A stretch of DNA of 64,000 nt from Nocardiopsis sp. N85 (GTDB taxonomy: Bacteria; Actinomycetota; Actinomycetes; Streptosporangiales; Streptosporangiaceae): contig NZ_JARBUT010000014.1 in NCBI RefSeq assembly GCF_028882275.1, positions 1 to 64,000 of the forward strand, read 5' to 3'. Below, piece by piece: positions 1 through 9,166 of the stretch (the stretch's first letter is position 1; each line of letters opens with the position of its first letter). The notes beneath the pieces are model-generated. The model had not been told where the DNA came from, ran no database searches, and saw only the letters and a program-made list of their open reading frames with translations. A program made the translations under genes and the position numbers.

Positions 1-152
1 GTGGCGCGCTCTACGGCCCCAGCGGTCCCGGGAACCTGGGCGGCCCGCCGGCGAAGCAGCCGCAGTACCCGCCGCTGCGCAGCACGGAGGAGGCCGCGCG
101 CGTCTGGCGGGTCTCGGAGGAACTGACCCAGGTCTCCTTCCCCACCGCCTGA
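1..152 (+). CDS. SDR family oxidoreductase, C-terminal end (5' part outside window)
   Basis: The reading frame starting at base 3 runs open to the TGA at 150-152 and gives about 49 residues. They contain a GPP-containing loop and end in SEELTQVSF followed by PTA. This tail (GPP...STEEAARVWRVSEELT) is what closes many classical short-chain dehydrogenases of the retinol dehydrogenase/protochlorophyllide reductase-like group. The Rossmann fold and the YxxxK catalytic site lie outside the window, so substrate cannot be judged. It is followed after 40 bases by an MFS gene in the same direction. Confidence 0.6.
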   Translation, partial: GALYGPSGPGNLGGPPAKQPQYPPLRSTEEAARVWRVSEELTQVSFPTA

Positions 153-192
153 GCACCGCCCCCAGGACCACCCCACGACCCACGGAGACCGC

Positions 193-1554
193 ATGAGCAC
201 CCCCGCCCCCCGCACGTCCAGACCCAGGAGCCCCTGGTGGGTGATCGTCGGCAGCGGTACCGCCGGCGCCGTCGGCCCCCAGATGTACCTGGCCACCATC
301 GGCCTGTTCGTGCTGCCGATCGTCGAGGAGACCGGCTTCAGCCGCACGACCGTCACCGGGGCGTTCTCGGTCGCGGCGGTCGGGATGGCGATCGGCCTGG
401 TCGTCGTCGCGCAGCTCGTGGACCGCTTCGCCGCGCGTTACATCCTCGTGCCGGGGTTCGTGCTGTTCGCGGTCTCGATGGCGCTGATCGGGCTGGTGCC
501 GCCGGTCGAGTGGGTCTACCTCGTCCCCTGCTTCTTCGTGGGCCTCTTCGGGGCCGGGACGGCGGTTCCCGCCGCCAGGGCGGTGGTGAGCTGGTTCGAC
601 AACAACCGCGCCCTCGCCGTCGGAACGGTCACGGGCATCATCGGACTGGGGTCTGCCCTGGCCCCGCTGCTGGCCGGAGTGCTCATCGACGCCGTCGGAT
701 GGCGGCAGACGTACGGCATCATGGCACTGGTCTCGATCCTGGTGTCGGTCACGATGGTCACCCTGTTCGTGCGCGCCCGCGCGGAACGGCACGTCCGCGG
801 ACGACTCCTCCGGGAGACCCGTGTGGAAGGCCGCGACGTCAGCCTCGAACTCCCCGGCCTGACGGTCGGCGAGGCGGTCCGCACCCGGTGGTTCTGGGGC
901 ATCGCTTTCGGGCTGGGCCTGGCAGGGGTCGTCGTCTACGGCCTCCAGGTCCACCTCGTGCCGATGATGACCGACCGCGGGCTGACCGCCGAACAGGCGG
1001 CCACGCTGCTGGTCGTCTTCGGACTCGCCTCGCTCGTGGGCCGGGTGGCCGGCGGTCTCCTCCTCGACCGCGTGCACGCGGCCGTCGTCGGACCGATCGT
1101 GATGATCGCCCCCATCGCGGGCATGTTCTTCCTGGAACCGCCCTTCACCGGCGCCGCCGTCGCGGTCGCCTTCATCGGTGTCGCCTTCGGCATCGAGGGC
1201 GACCTGCTGGCCCTGCTCATCACCCGCTACCTGGGCACGCGGCACTTCGGCCGGATCCTGGGCCTGCTCCAGGCCGCCTTCCTGCTGGGCAGCGCACTGG
1301 GGCCGCTGCTCCTCGGGCTGGGGTACGACCTGTTGGGCTCCTACGACCCCGTCATCCCCGTCCTGATGGGTGTCCTCGTCGCCGGTGCCGTCCTCATCGC
1401 GACCCTGGGCCGCTACGCCCACCCCGCCGTCCACGGCTTCGACCGCCTCGCCGCACGCGATGAGCTCGCCGCCGCCGAGGTGCTGAGCGGCATCGCCGGG
1501 AGCGGCGAACCCCACGGCTTCCCGGACAGGCCGCGGGCCCGGACCCATGGCTGA
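193..1554 (+). CDS. MFS transporter (monocarboxylate/OFA-like)
   Basis: A 453-residue integral membrane carrier of the major facilitator superfamily. About twelve hydrophobic segments are visible, split 6+6 by a charged central loop around residues 195-230 (RARAERHVRGR...). The first half has the GVLIDAVGWRQTYG signature between helices 5 and 6, and the matching second-half signature is GRVAGGLLLDRVHA. The ATG at 193 has GGAG six to nine bases upstream. Length and layout resemble the oxalate/formate antiporter and monocarboxylate porter families, but the substrate is not evident. It lies 40 bases after a dehydrogenase and 57 bases before a frameshifted DUF2236 gene, all in the same direction, so it may be part of one transcription unit. 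Confidence 0.85.
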   Translation: MSTPAPRTSRPRSPWWVIVGSGTAGAVGPQMYLATIGLFVLPIVEETGFSRTTVTGAFSVAAVGMAIGLVVVAQLVDRFAARYILVPGFVLFAVSMALIGLVPPVEWVYLVPCFFVGLFGAGTAVPAARAVVSWFDNNRALAVGTVTGIIGLGSALAPLLAGVLIDAVGWRQTYGIMALVSILVSVTMVTLFVRARAERHVRGRLLRETRVEGRDVSLELPGLTVGEAVRTRWFWGIAFGLGLAGVVVYGLQVHLVPMMTDRGLTAEQAATLLVVFGLASLVGRVAGGLLLDRVHAAVVGPIVMIAPIAGMFFLEPPFTGAAVAVAFIGVAFGIEGDLLALLITRYLGTRHFGRILGLLQAAFLLGSALGPLLLGLGYDLLGSYDPVIPVLMGVLVAGAVLIATLGRYAHPAVHGFDRLAARDELAAAEVLSGIAGSGEPHGFPDRPRARTHG

Positions 1555-1611
1555 CCACCCCGACCCTTCCGCCCGGGCCTGCCGGGCCACCTACCGACTT
1601 ACGGAGAGACC

Positions 1612-2792
1612 ATGACCGAACAGAACCGGTGGCCGACCCGACGGGCGGGGCGGTCGACCGTCCTGGCCCAGTTCGGTCAGGCCCGAGCCGACCTGATGCG
1701 GTGGGCGCTGACCACCGGCGACGTACTCGCCGACGCGGTCGTCGACGAGATGCACCGGGTCGGGATGCGGCAGGCCAGGCCCGTGGTCGACCAGGGCATC
1801 CGGGAGGGCCTGGACTCCCTCGCCGATCCGCCCCCGGCACTGGAGGCGCTGCTGCGCCAGACCGAGGGCCTGCCCGACCACGCGGACGACGCCCTGCTCG
1901 ACCGGGGCCCCTGCCGTTCTACACATCCCCGCCGCCGGTGCACATCATCGCGCTCAACGCGGGCTCCCTGATCCGGGTCTACGAGTCGCCGTCGATCTCC
2001 GCGGTGCTGACCACGACCGGGCGGCTGGTCGACTCCGCGCAGCGGCGCATCCAGGAGACCGGGTCGTGGCTCACCCGGGTCATGCTGCCCGGCGGCCTGC
2101 GCGTCGGGCAGCCCGGCTACGTGGCGACCCTCCAGGTGCGGATGCTGCACGCGCACATGCGCAGGCTCGCCCTGAACCGCGGCTACGACGCCTCCGCGGA
2201 CGGTCATCCGATCAACCAGGTCGACCTGGGGCGGACGTGGATGGACTTCACCCTGACCGCCTACACGGCCGAGGGCCTCCTCGGGTTCGGGCTGAGCAGC
2301 CGCGAGCAGGCCGACCTGTACCGCTACTGGTGGTGCGTCGCCCACCTGCTGGGGATCGACGAGCGCCTGGTCCGGGGGATCACGGGCAACGAGGCCGCCG
2401 CCCGCCTCGACGCCGTGTTCCAGGCCGTGACCGGACCCGTCACGGAGGACTCCGCCGTGCTGGCGGACGCGACCCTGGAGTCGGCGACCTCCGCACTGCA
2501 CGGGCTGCTCCACGTCCCGCGCGAGCTGGCCCGCCCGGCGCTGAACGCGCTCGCCCGCCGGATCCACGGCGACGCCGTCTGCCAGGACCTGCGGATCCCC
2601 CCGGCCCCGATCGCCGACGCCTGGCTTGGCCCGGTGCTCTCCGGTCTCGCGCTGGCGCGCGAGCGCCGCCGCCGCGACCCGCGGCAGTGGCAGGCCGCGA
2701 TCGACCGCAACCTCGCGACCGCCCTCGACCTGGCGGCCCGGCCCGCCCGGCCCACGGCCTACCAGCGCGGCGCCACCGGCTCCGCCGACTGA
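1612..2792 (+). pseudogene. Oxygenase MpaB/DUF2236 family gene with a frameshift
   Basis: The product starts at ATG 1612 (MTEQNRWPTRR, GGAG upstream) and reads sensibly through EALLRQTEG...ALLDRG. It then loses homology, while the frame one base back continues it (LPFYTSPPPVHIIALNAGSL...). The continuation carries family features: a GSL..VYESP stretch, TGRLVDSAQRRI, a PGG turn, RTW..FT and a helical C-terminus to residue ~390. The shift lies in a GGGG/CCC run at 1904-1910 and is what loss of one base would give. Intact relatives are about 300-400 residues and include heme-dependent latex-clearing-like proteins and fungal MpaB-like oxygenases. It could be a true pseudogene or a sequencing error in a homopolymer. 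Confidence 0.7.
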
Positions 2793-3122
2793 GGCGACCC
2801 GGGCCGGGCCCGCACGCCGGGACGCGGGCCCCTCCCGGTCGGCCGCCCCCGAAGCACGGCGCCGCGCGGAGAAGGCCCGGGCCGAGCTGCTCCGCAGGCA
2901 GCCCCTCTGGTGACCTGTCCTGCGGCCGAAGCGGAACACGGTCGCCTGCCCTGCACGAAGACCCGGGCCGAGCCCCCCGAAAGAGCACAGCGCCTACGCC
3001 GCAGGGGATTCCGGATGGCCGGAATGGGCCATCGGCTTTGCTCCCACCGTCCGTCACCCTAGGCTCACCGGGGGCGCACCCGCCCCTCGGCCCCGGGAAC
3101 ACGCGACCCCCACGGAGACGAT
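2793..3122. other. Intergenic region without recognised gene
   Basis: These 330 bases separate the DUF2236 gene from the WD40 gene. Reading frames here are GC-rich shadows without a ribosome binding site or recognisable domains. I see no clear hairpin terminator or promoter. GGAG at 3114-3117 serves the GTG start at 3123. Confidence 0.5.
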
Positions 3123-6100
3123 GTGCGGCGACGCCAACGACTCGCCCTGATGCTGCAACTGCTCCTCGTGCTGGCCGCGGGTCTGCTGGGCGTGGTCACC
3201 AATTTCGCCACCGACGGCAGGGAGACCCCGCTGCCGATGCGGCTGCTGGAGCAGGCCGCAGTGCCGGGCCTCGTCCTGATCCTCGTGGTCCTGCTCGTCG
3301 GGCACTTCATGGCCTACCGCCTGGAGAACCCGCCCCCTCCCGAGTTCTCCTGGGAACCCGGGCGCTCGCCCTACCCCGGCCTCGCCTCCTTCCACGAGGA
3401 CGAGGCCGCGGTCTTCTTCGGACGTTCCGCCCAGATCGCGGAGGCGATGCGCAGGCTCAACGGCGTGGGGACCGGACCCCAGGAGCGCCTCTTGGCCGTC
3501 ATCGGCGCCTCCGGAAGCGGTAAGTCCTCGCTGGTGCAGGCCGGGATCCTGCCCCGCCTGCGGGCGCAGCGCTGGAACGTCCTGCCGGTCATGGTCCCTG
3601 GAGCCGACCCCGTCGGAGCCCTGGCCCGAGCACTCGCCAAGGACCAGGCCCAGGCCGACGCCTACGCACGCCGCATCCGTCGCGACAGCGGTGAACTCCT
3701 CGCCCTGCTGCGCGGAATCCGCCGCGAGAGCGGAGGGTCCCGGCGCACCATCTTGGTCGTCGACCAGCTGGAGGAACTGGTCACCCTCAGCGGCGATCGG
3801 GACCGGACCCTCTTCCTGGGCGCCCTGCGCGACGCCCTGTACGGCGACCGCCATCTGCGGGTGGTCGCGACCCTGCGCGTGGAGTTCCTCGGCGACCTCC
3901 TCAGCGGGGAGGCGGCCGAGCTGTTCACCAACCCCCTGGCCCTCGGTGCGCTGGGGCACCAGGACCTCGTGGAGATCATCGAGCGCCCCGCCGAGGCATC
4001 CGGGTTCCGCTTCGAGGACGGCCTGGTCCAGCACATCGCCACCGACACCGGCAGCGGGGACGCCCTCCCCCTACTCGCCCACCTCCTCCAGGAACTCCAC
4101 ATCCGCGCCGGGGCCCGCGGGACCGCCACCGAGGAGGACTACCGGGCGCTCGGCGGTGTGGAAGGGGCACTGGCCCGCCACGCCGACCAGGTCACCGCCG
4201 AACTGCGGGCCGAGGCCGACCTCGACCGCATCCTCCGGGTTCTGCTGCGCTTCGTCACCGTGACCAGCGGGGACGCCACCCGCCGCCGGGTGCGTTCGGC
4301 GGAACTCGACGCACGCGACCGCCACATCGTCGACGCCTTCGTCGAGGCCCGACTCCTGACCAGCGACGTCCACGACGGCGGCCCCGTCGCTCAGGTCACC
4401 CACGAGGCGCTCTTCCGCCAGTGGGCCCCGCTGCGCCAGCAGGTGGAGGCGCACACCGAACGCCTGCGCCAGCGCGCCGAACTGGAGCGGTGGGCCGGCG
4501 ACTGGGAGGGCGCGGGCCGCCACCCCGACTACCTGCTCACCGGGACCCGCCTGACCACCGCCGAACGCTGGCTGGAGACCCTGCGCGAGAACGGGCAGGA
4601 CACCCCGGAGCTCACCGCCTTCGTCGACGCCTCCCGGCGCCGCGACCACCGGTTCCTGCACCGCGTCTCGCTCGCGATCGCCGAATACGTCCTGGCCGGG
4701 GTCGAGGAGCACCCCGAAACGGCCGTCCTGCTCACCCTGGCCGCCCTGGAGGAGTGCGAACCCGTACCCGTCGTCCGCGGTGCCCTGCTGGCCGCGCTCG
4801 CCCACAGCCACTGCTCCGCCGTCCTCACCGGCCACACCGACACCGTGCGCAACCTGGCCTGGTCGCCCGACGGAACCCTGGTCGCCACCGCCTCCCGCGA
4901 CGGCACCGCGCGCCTGTGGGACACCGACGGCGGGCTGGTCCGGGAACTGCGCGGCCACCTGGGCATGGTGGAGATGGCGGCCTGGTCACCGGACTCGCGG
5001 CGCCTGGCCACCGCCTCGCGGGACCACACGGTGCGGGTCTGGGACGCCGGGTCCGGTGAGACCCTCCTGCGGTTCACCGACGCCACCGACGTGGTGCGGG
5101 GGGTGGCCTGGAGCCCCGACGGGCGCTACATCGCCGCGGCCTCGCGTGACCGCGTCGTACGGGTCTGGGAGGCCGACACCGGTCGCCTCGGCAGCCGGTT
5201 GACCGGCCATACCGACAACGTCCTGGGCATCCGCTGGTCCCCGGACGGTACCCGGCTGGCCACCGCCTCGCACGACCGGAGCGTCATCGTCTGGGACGTC
5301 GGCGACGCGCGGGAGGCGGTCAGGCTCGTCGGCCACCGCGACTTCGTCGAAGGCGTGTCCTGGCACCCCGACGGCACCCGGATCGCCACTGCCTCGGGCG
5401 ATCACACCGTCCGTGTCTGGGACGCCGTGACGGGGGAGCAGACCCTCCTGCTGCGCGGTCACCGCGACCGCGTGTGGAACGTGGAGTGGTCGCCCGATGG
5501 CCGACTGCTCGCCACCGCCTCGGCCGACCGCACCGCCCGGGTCTTCACGGCCGACGACGCCGAGGAGAAGGCCGTCCTGCACGGCCACACCGACGCGGTC
5601 TGGGGTGTGGCCTGGTCCCCGGACGGTACCCGGCTGGCCACGGCCTCCGAGGACGCGACGGCGCGCCTGTGGGAACTGGAACCGTCGACCGTGGAGCACG
5701 CCGTCCACGGCGCGGAGGGTGCCGCCGTCAACTCCGTGTCCGCCCGCTCCGGTGCCGTCGCCGCCGCCTGCGAGGACGGGGCCGTGCGTGTGTTCCGCGA
5801 GGGCTCCCGGGGTGCCCCGCTCTTGCGCGGTCACACCGGCGCGGTGCGCGACACCGACCTGTCGCCTGATGGCACGGCCCTCGTCTCGGGCGGCACCGAC
5901 CGCCGCGCTCTGCTGTGGAATCTGGATGCGGGCGGCGAGCCGAGGGAGCTCGATCACGAGGGCGCCATCGTGGAGTCGGTGGCCTGGTCGCCCGGCGGCG
6001 ACCGTGTGGCCACCGGCGCCCAGGACCGGAGCATCCGCATCTGGGACGCCCGTGACGGCTCTCTGCTGGCCACACTCCGCGGCCACCAGGACTGGGTCGT

Positions 6101-6689
6101 GGGACTCGACTGGTCGCCCGACGGGCGCAGGATCGCCTCCTGCTCCGACGACCGCACCGCCCGGGTCTGGGACCTGAGCACGGGCCGCGAACACGTCGTG
6201 CTGACCGGACACGACAACTGGGTCGATGCCGTCGCCTGGTCCCCGGACGGGGCGCACTTGGCGACATCCTCGGCCGACTGGACGGTGCGGGTGTGGAACC
6301 TCGCCTCGGGCCGTACCGAACGGGTGCTCACCGGGCAGGGCGGCCGGGTGCCCGCGGTGTCCTGGTCACCCGACGGCGCCCGGTTGGTCACCGCCTCCCA
6401 CGACCGCACCGTGCGGGTGTGGGACGTGCGGGGGGAGAGCGAACCTCTGACGGTGGGCGTCCACCGGGACCGCGTCCTGAGCGTCGCCTGGAGCGGAGGC
6501 TCCCGACTGGTCGCCTCGGGTTCGGCCGACGGCACCGTGCGTGTGTGGGACGCCGACATGCCGCTGGACGAGCTGACGCGTGTGGCGCGGCGGCGCACCT
6601 TCCGGGCGCTGACCCCGGAGGAGCGCCGCACGCACCTGCTCGCGGTCGGCGAGGAGGAGGGCCGGGGCGGGGTCAGTAGACCCGGGTGA
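3123..6689 (+). CDS. Membrane-anchored nSTAND ATPase with 14 WD40 repeats
   Basis: An 1188-residue protein. Two hydrophobic helices lie at about residues 8-26 and 47-65, followed by a proline-rich linker and an nSTAND1-type P-loop NTPase with Walker A GASGSGKSS (128-136) and Walker B ILVVDQLEEL. A helical winged-helix-like region follows. From about residue 568 there are 14 WD40 repeats, each with a GH...V..VAWSPDG...ATAS.D.T.RVWD pattern, enough for two seven-bladed propellers. A few repeats have lost the GH pair. The GTG at 3123 is chosen because the ATG at 3121 hits a stop quickly and GGAG lies just upstream. STAND proteins of this build act as ligand-triggered ATP switches; the trigger is unknown. 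The 3' end overlaps the convergent NIPSNAP gene by 17 bases. Confidence 0.88.
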   Translation: MRRRQRLALMLQLLLVLAAGLLGVVTNFATDGRETPLPMRLLEQAAVPGLVLILVVLLVGHFMAYRLENPPPPEFSWEPGRSPYPGLASFHEDEAAVFFGRSAQIAEAMRRLNGVGTGPQERLLAVIGASGSGKSSLVQAGILPRLRAQRWNVLPVMVPGADPVGALARALAKDQAQADAYARRIRRDSGELLALLRGIRRESGGSRRTILVVDQLEELVTLSGDRDRTLFLGALRDALYGDRHLRVVATLRVEFLGDLLSGEAAELFTNPLALGALGHQDLVEIIERPAEASGFRFEDGLVQHIATDTGSGDALPLLAHLLQELHIRAGARGTATEEDYRALGGVEGALARHADQVTAELRAEADLDRILRVLLRFVTVTSGDATRRRVRSAELDARDRHIVDAFVEARLLTSDVHDGGPVAQVTHEALFRQWAPLRQQVEAHTERLRQRAELERWAGDWEGAGRHPDYLLTGTRLTTAERWLETLRENGQDTPELTAFVDASRRRDHRFLHRVSLAIAEYVLAGVEEHPETAVLLTLAALEECEPVPVVRGALLAALAHSHCSAVLTGHTDTVRNLAWSPDGTLVATASRDGTARLWDTDGGLVRELRGHLGMVEMAAWSPDSRRLATASRDHTVRVWDAGSGETLLRFTDATDVVRGVAWSPDGRYIAAASRDRVVRVWEADTGRLGSRLTGHTDNVLGIRWSPDGTRLATASHDRSVIVWDVGDAREAVRLVGHRDFVEGVSWHPDGTRIATASGDHTVRVWDAVTGEQTLLLRGHRDRVWNVEWSPDGRLLATASADRTARVFTADDAEEKAVLHGHTDAVWGVAWSPDGTRLATASEDATARLWELEPSTVEHAVHGAEGAAVNSVSARSGAVAAACEDGAVRVFREGSRGAPLLRGHTGAVRDTDLSPDGTALVSGGTDRRALLWNLDAGGEPRELDHEGAIVESVAWSPGGDRVATGAQDRSIRIWDARDGSLLATLRGHQDWVVGLDWSPDGRRIASCSDDRTARVWDLSTGREHVVLTGHDNWVDAVAWSPDGAHLATSSADWTVRVWNLASGRTERVLTGQGGRVPAVSWSPDGARLVTASHDRTVRVWDVRGESEPLTVGVHRDRVLSVAWSGGSRLVASGSADGTVRVWDADMPLDELTRVARRRTFRALTPEERRTHLLAVGEEEGRGGVSRPG

Positions 6690-6972
6690 CCTCGCGGACC
6701 TCGGTGGAGACCAGGTAGTCCTTCGGGTCCAGGGCCATGGCCTCGCGTTCGGGAGAGTCCCAGTAGGCGGCGTTGCGCTCGGCGAAGGTCTCGGGGCCGT
6801 CGTAGGAGATCTCCCAGACGAAGTGGTCGCGCTCCCGGTCGATCCAGGCGCCGCCGAGGGAGAAACCGAACTCCAGGCGCAGGGGGACGATTTCCTCCTG
6901 CCAGCGCCGGACCCACTCGTCGAGCAGGCCCTCACGGACGGTGTAGGTACGGAGTTGAGTGGTGACGGCCAT
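6673..6972 (-). CDS. NIPSNAP family protein
   Basis: A 99-residue protein starting MAVTTQLRTYTVREG and ending REVTRVY. The pattern LRTYTVREG..DEWVR.W.E.IVPLR and the FVWEISYDG segment are typical of the NIPSNAP/dimeric alpha-beta barrel family, small ferredoxin-like proteins that usually form dimers. I chose the ATG at 6970-6972 because family members begin with this beta strand; upstream sequence in frame is low-complexity and lacks homology. No catalytic residues can be assigned. It converges on the WD40 gene and overlaps its last 17 bases. Confidence 0.8.
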   Translation of the reverse strand: MAVTTQLRTYTVREGLLDEWVRRWQEEIVPLRLEFGFSLGGAWIDRERDHFVWEISYDGPETFAERNAAYWDSPEREAMALDPKDYLVSTEVREVTRVY

Positions 6973-7106
6973 GGCGGTGCCTTTCCGGGGTGGTGTGTCG
7001 TGGCCAGGGGCGAGTACAGCATGCCCTTCCCGACGCGAACCCGCTGGGGAAGCAGCAACGCCCCGGCCGGGGAGGACGGGGCGCTGAGTCAGGGGAGGTT
7101 CGTGGG

Positions 7107-7358
7107 TTACGGCTGCGAGGTGCGGGTGGAGGTGAGAAAGGCGTCCCACTCCACGGCGGGGAAGGGAAGGTGACCAGCGGTGGGGTGCTTGGAGTCCCGG
7201 ACGGCCGCACCACAGGGCAGTTCGGCGACCTCCAAGCAGTTTTGACCGACCCCGCTGTAGCTGCTCTTCCGGAAGTCAGCCGGGATATGTGCGACCTCGA
7301 CGCAGTTCGGTTCCTGGCCGCTGTAGCTGCTCTTGCGGAAAACCAGCTCGTTGCTCAT
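7107..7358 (-). CDS. DUF397 protein with two copies of the motif
   Basis: An 83-residue protein with the DUF397 core FRKSSYSG twice (residues ~8 and ~30), each followed by a CVEVA or CLEVA segment, then RDSKHPTAG and a C-terminal W.AFL segment. DUF397 proteins are small actinobacterial partners of XRE-DUF5753 regulators (Scr1/WhiJ-BldB-like families) and behave like toxin-antitoxin-type or developmental pairs. The start overlaps the stop of the upstream XRE gene by four bases (7355-7358), implying translational coupling. The internal duplication of the motif makes it slightly longer than the usual ~60-75 residues. Confidence 0.85.
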   Translation of the reverse strand: MSNELVFRKSSYSGQEPNCVEVAHIPADFRKSSYSGVGQNCLEVAELPCGAAVRDSKHPTAGHLPFPAVEWDAFLTSTRTSQP

Positions 7359-8218
7359 CCGTCGCTCTCTAGGGATGTGAGCACATCGGTGATGAACCGT
7401 GCGCTCTGGGTGGTGCTTAGGGCGGTGCCCTGGATGTCACCGAAAGTGGCACTGTAGCGCGAGACATCCTGGGACTGTTCGAAGAATACCGACCCGGTCA
7501 CCGTGCCCACGTGGACGATGGGCAGGTCCGAAGGCTCGGAGAACTCCAGGACACTGAACGGGGCCACCAGGGCGGCATGAGAGCCCGCTGCGAACGGCAG
7601 CACCTGGACATCGATGTTGGGCATCTGCGCCATGTGAAGCAGGTGCTTCAACTGTTCGGTCATGATCTGTGGGGTTCCGATCATGCGGCGCAAGCCTGCT
7701 TCATCCATGACCACGCGTAGATGAACCGGATTGAAGCGGGTCAGGATCTCACGCCTGACCATGCGTGCCTCAACTCGCTGAGTGATGTCCTGAGCACTGG
7801 TGTAGCGCCCGCCTTGAATCAGCGCCTCCGCGTACGCCGGTGTTTGCAGCAGACCTGGGATGACCAGCCCTTCGAAGCTGCGAATGGTCGCCGCCTCGGC
7901 TTCGAAGTCGGGCAGAGCTTGGTCTCCGAAGATGTCACGATAAGAGGACCACCATCCCCGCTTCTTCGCGTCTTTGGCCAAGGTGTGCAAGGCAGTGCGT
8001 TGGATGGGGTCGGTGATCTCGTACAGATCCATCATCTTGTCGAGGTCGCCAGAGGTAATTCTACGGGTCTGTCCGGTTTCGATCTTGCTGATCTTGGACG
8101 AGGTCCACCCCAGGGCTTTGCCTGCTTGAGAAACGGTCAAATGAAGACTTTCCCGACCTTTCTTGAGCTGCGTGGCCAGGCGTCGGAAGCGAAGGGTTGG
8201 GCTGTGTGGTTCGTTCAT
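7355..8218 (-). CDS. XRE family regulator with DUF5753 domain
   Basis: A 287-residue regulator. The N-terminal helix-turn-helix is visible at about residues 12-66 (LRFRRLATQLKKGRE..., VSQAGKALGWTSSKISKIETG). The rest is the DUF5753 region: FEGLVIPGLLQTPAYAEALI, a VRREIL/R segment and FAAGSHAALVAPFSVLEF. Proteins of this type are encoded next to DUF397 genes, as here, and often control development or a neighbouring ATP-binding protein. The gene is divergent from 8478-9053. The shared intergenic region has a strong inverted repeat (8241-8285) that is the obvious candidate binding site, which would allow autoregulation as well as repression of the divergent gene. Confidence 0.88.
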   Translation of the reverse strand: MNEPHSPTLRFRRLATQLKKGRESLHLTVSQAGKALGWTSSKISKIETGQTRRITSGDLDKMMDLYEITDPIQRTALHTLAKDAKKRGWWSSYRDIFGDQALPDFEAEAATIRSFEGLVIPGLLQTPAYAEALIQGGRYTSAQDITQRVEARMVRREILTRFNPVHLRVVMDEAGLRRMIGTPQIMTEQLKHLLHMAQMPNIDVQVLPFAAGSHAALVAPFSVLEFSEPSDLPIVHVGTVTGSVFFEQSQDVSRYSATFGDIQGTALSTTQSARFITDVLTSLESDG

Positions 8219-8240
8219 GCGGTGAGCTTAAAACGAGGAT

Positions 8241-8292
8241 CTCGACATTGTCTAGAAAGAGCCGTTGACATTCGACAATGTCGAGCTATGGT
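8241..8292. promoter_or_regulatory. Inverted-repeat operator overlapping a promoter
   Basis: CTCGACATTGTC at 8241-8252 is repeated perfectly inverted as GACAATGTCGAG at 8274-8285. The right half lies between TTGACA (8265-8270) and TATGGT (8287-8292), spaced 16 bases, a good sigma-A-type promoter reading right toward the ATP-binding protein gene. A protein bound to the right half would block this promoter. Binding to the left half would cover the start region of the leftward XRE gene, which begins at 8218. The XRE product is the likely ligand; this is inference from position. Confidence 0.6.
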
Positions 8293-8477
8293 GGTTGGTG
8301 TAGTCGGTGATCAGATCCTCACCGAAGGTTGATGGGGATCGTTGCTGGTCAGGCTACGCCGTGGCCGTCCCCCGCGTCTGCGAAACGCGCGAGTTCAGCT
8401 TCATCCTGCGCGTATGGACGCACCGGCCAAGTCCGTTCGAGATTCCTCGTCCATTCACGCCAAGGAGTGTCTTCGGC

Positions 8478-9053
8478 ATGCTCGCAATCGCCCTCACACC
8501 CCCGCCGATGCCGTCGCTGCCGGAGGTGACCCTCCCCCTCGGGGAGCTGGTGCCGCGGCGGTGCCGTCACTACTTCAACCCGCACGCCCGCCGGGCCCAC
8601 TACAACGTGCGCTCCTACGAGTTCGGGTCCTCGCCGCAGCTGATGCCGTTGGTCCGGGCGTTCCTGGACACGAGCGCTGCCGAACGCGACACCGACTACC
8701 GGTACCTGTTCACGCTGCTCGGCTCGGAGCTGGCCGCAAACGCGCTCACCTACTCCCGCTCGGGACGGCCGTTCGGCACCTTCACCTTCCGCTGCGAGCG
8801 CCGCCGCACCGGCCTGCACCTGACCTGTACCGACCAAGGCGATCCCTCCGGGCGCACCACCCCGGATGGCCGGCGCGACCACCTCACCGCCGACCCGGCC
8901 AGCCTGAACGCCATTGCCGAATCCGGACGCGGCCTGGCCCTGGTCGACGCCCTGGCCACCTCTTGGGGCGACAACGGCATCGCCGACCACCGGCAGGTGT
9001 GGTTCTTCCTCGCCTACGACCTGACCGGCAACCCCTGGACCACCGCGGCTTGA
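8478..9053 (+). CDS. ATP-binding protein of the anti-sigma/RsbW-like HATPase group
   Basis: A 191-residue protein (MLAIALTPPPMPSLPEV...). The GHKL ATPase N-box region is LLGSELAANALTYSRSG, and the G1-type segment is SGRGLALVDALATSWG, followed by VWFFLAYDL. Such single-domain ATPases resemble anti-sigma factor kinases (RsbW/SpoIIAB) and are abundant in actinomycetes next to XRE/DUF397 genes. ATG 8478 is selected over an upstream in-frame start at 8307 because AAGGAGTG lies at 8462-8469 and homology starts here. It is transcribed divergently from the XRE regulator and probably controlled by the operator at 8241-8285. Partner sigma or anti-sigma factors are not encoded nearby. Confidence 0.8.
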   Translation: MLAIALTPPPMPSLPEVTLPLGELVPRRCRHYFNPHARRAHYNVRSYEFGSSPQLMPLVRAFLDTSAAERDTDYRYLFTLLGSELAANALTYSRSGRPFGTFTFRCERRRTGLHLTCTDQGDPSGRTTPDGRRDHLTADPASLNAIAESGRGLALVDALATSWGDNGIADHRQVWFFLAYDLTGNPWTTAA

Positions 9054-9084
9054 TCAGCCGCCTTCGCACCCCGAAACGTGAAAC

Positions 9085-9121
9085 GGGCCCAGGAGAGCGC
9101 GGCAACGCTCTTCCCAGGCCC
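9085..9121 (+). terminator. Hairpin between ATP-binding protein and downstream small gene
   Basis: GGGCCCAGGAGAGCG at 9085-9099 pairs, with one mismatched position, with CGCTCTTCCCAGGCCC at 9106-9121 around a CGGCAA loop. There is no T-run. It could terminate or attenuate transcription between 8478-9053 and 9167-9517. Confidence 0.5.
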
Positions 9122-9166
9122 TCGCAATCCCGAAACCACACTTCGACATGTAGGAAAGCAGGATCG

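Noticed and set aside
4986..6257. 423-residue minus-strand frame opposite the WD40 repeats
   Set aside because: Its apparent internal repeats are the antisense of the WD40 repeats.
4827..6560. Spaced DNA repeats that could suggest a CRISPR array
   Set aside because: The periodicity (about 120-130 bases) matches WD40 protein repeats, with diverged sequence and no constant repeat or spacer.
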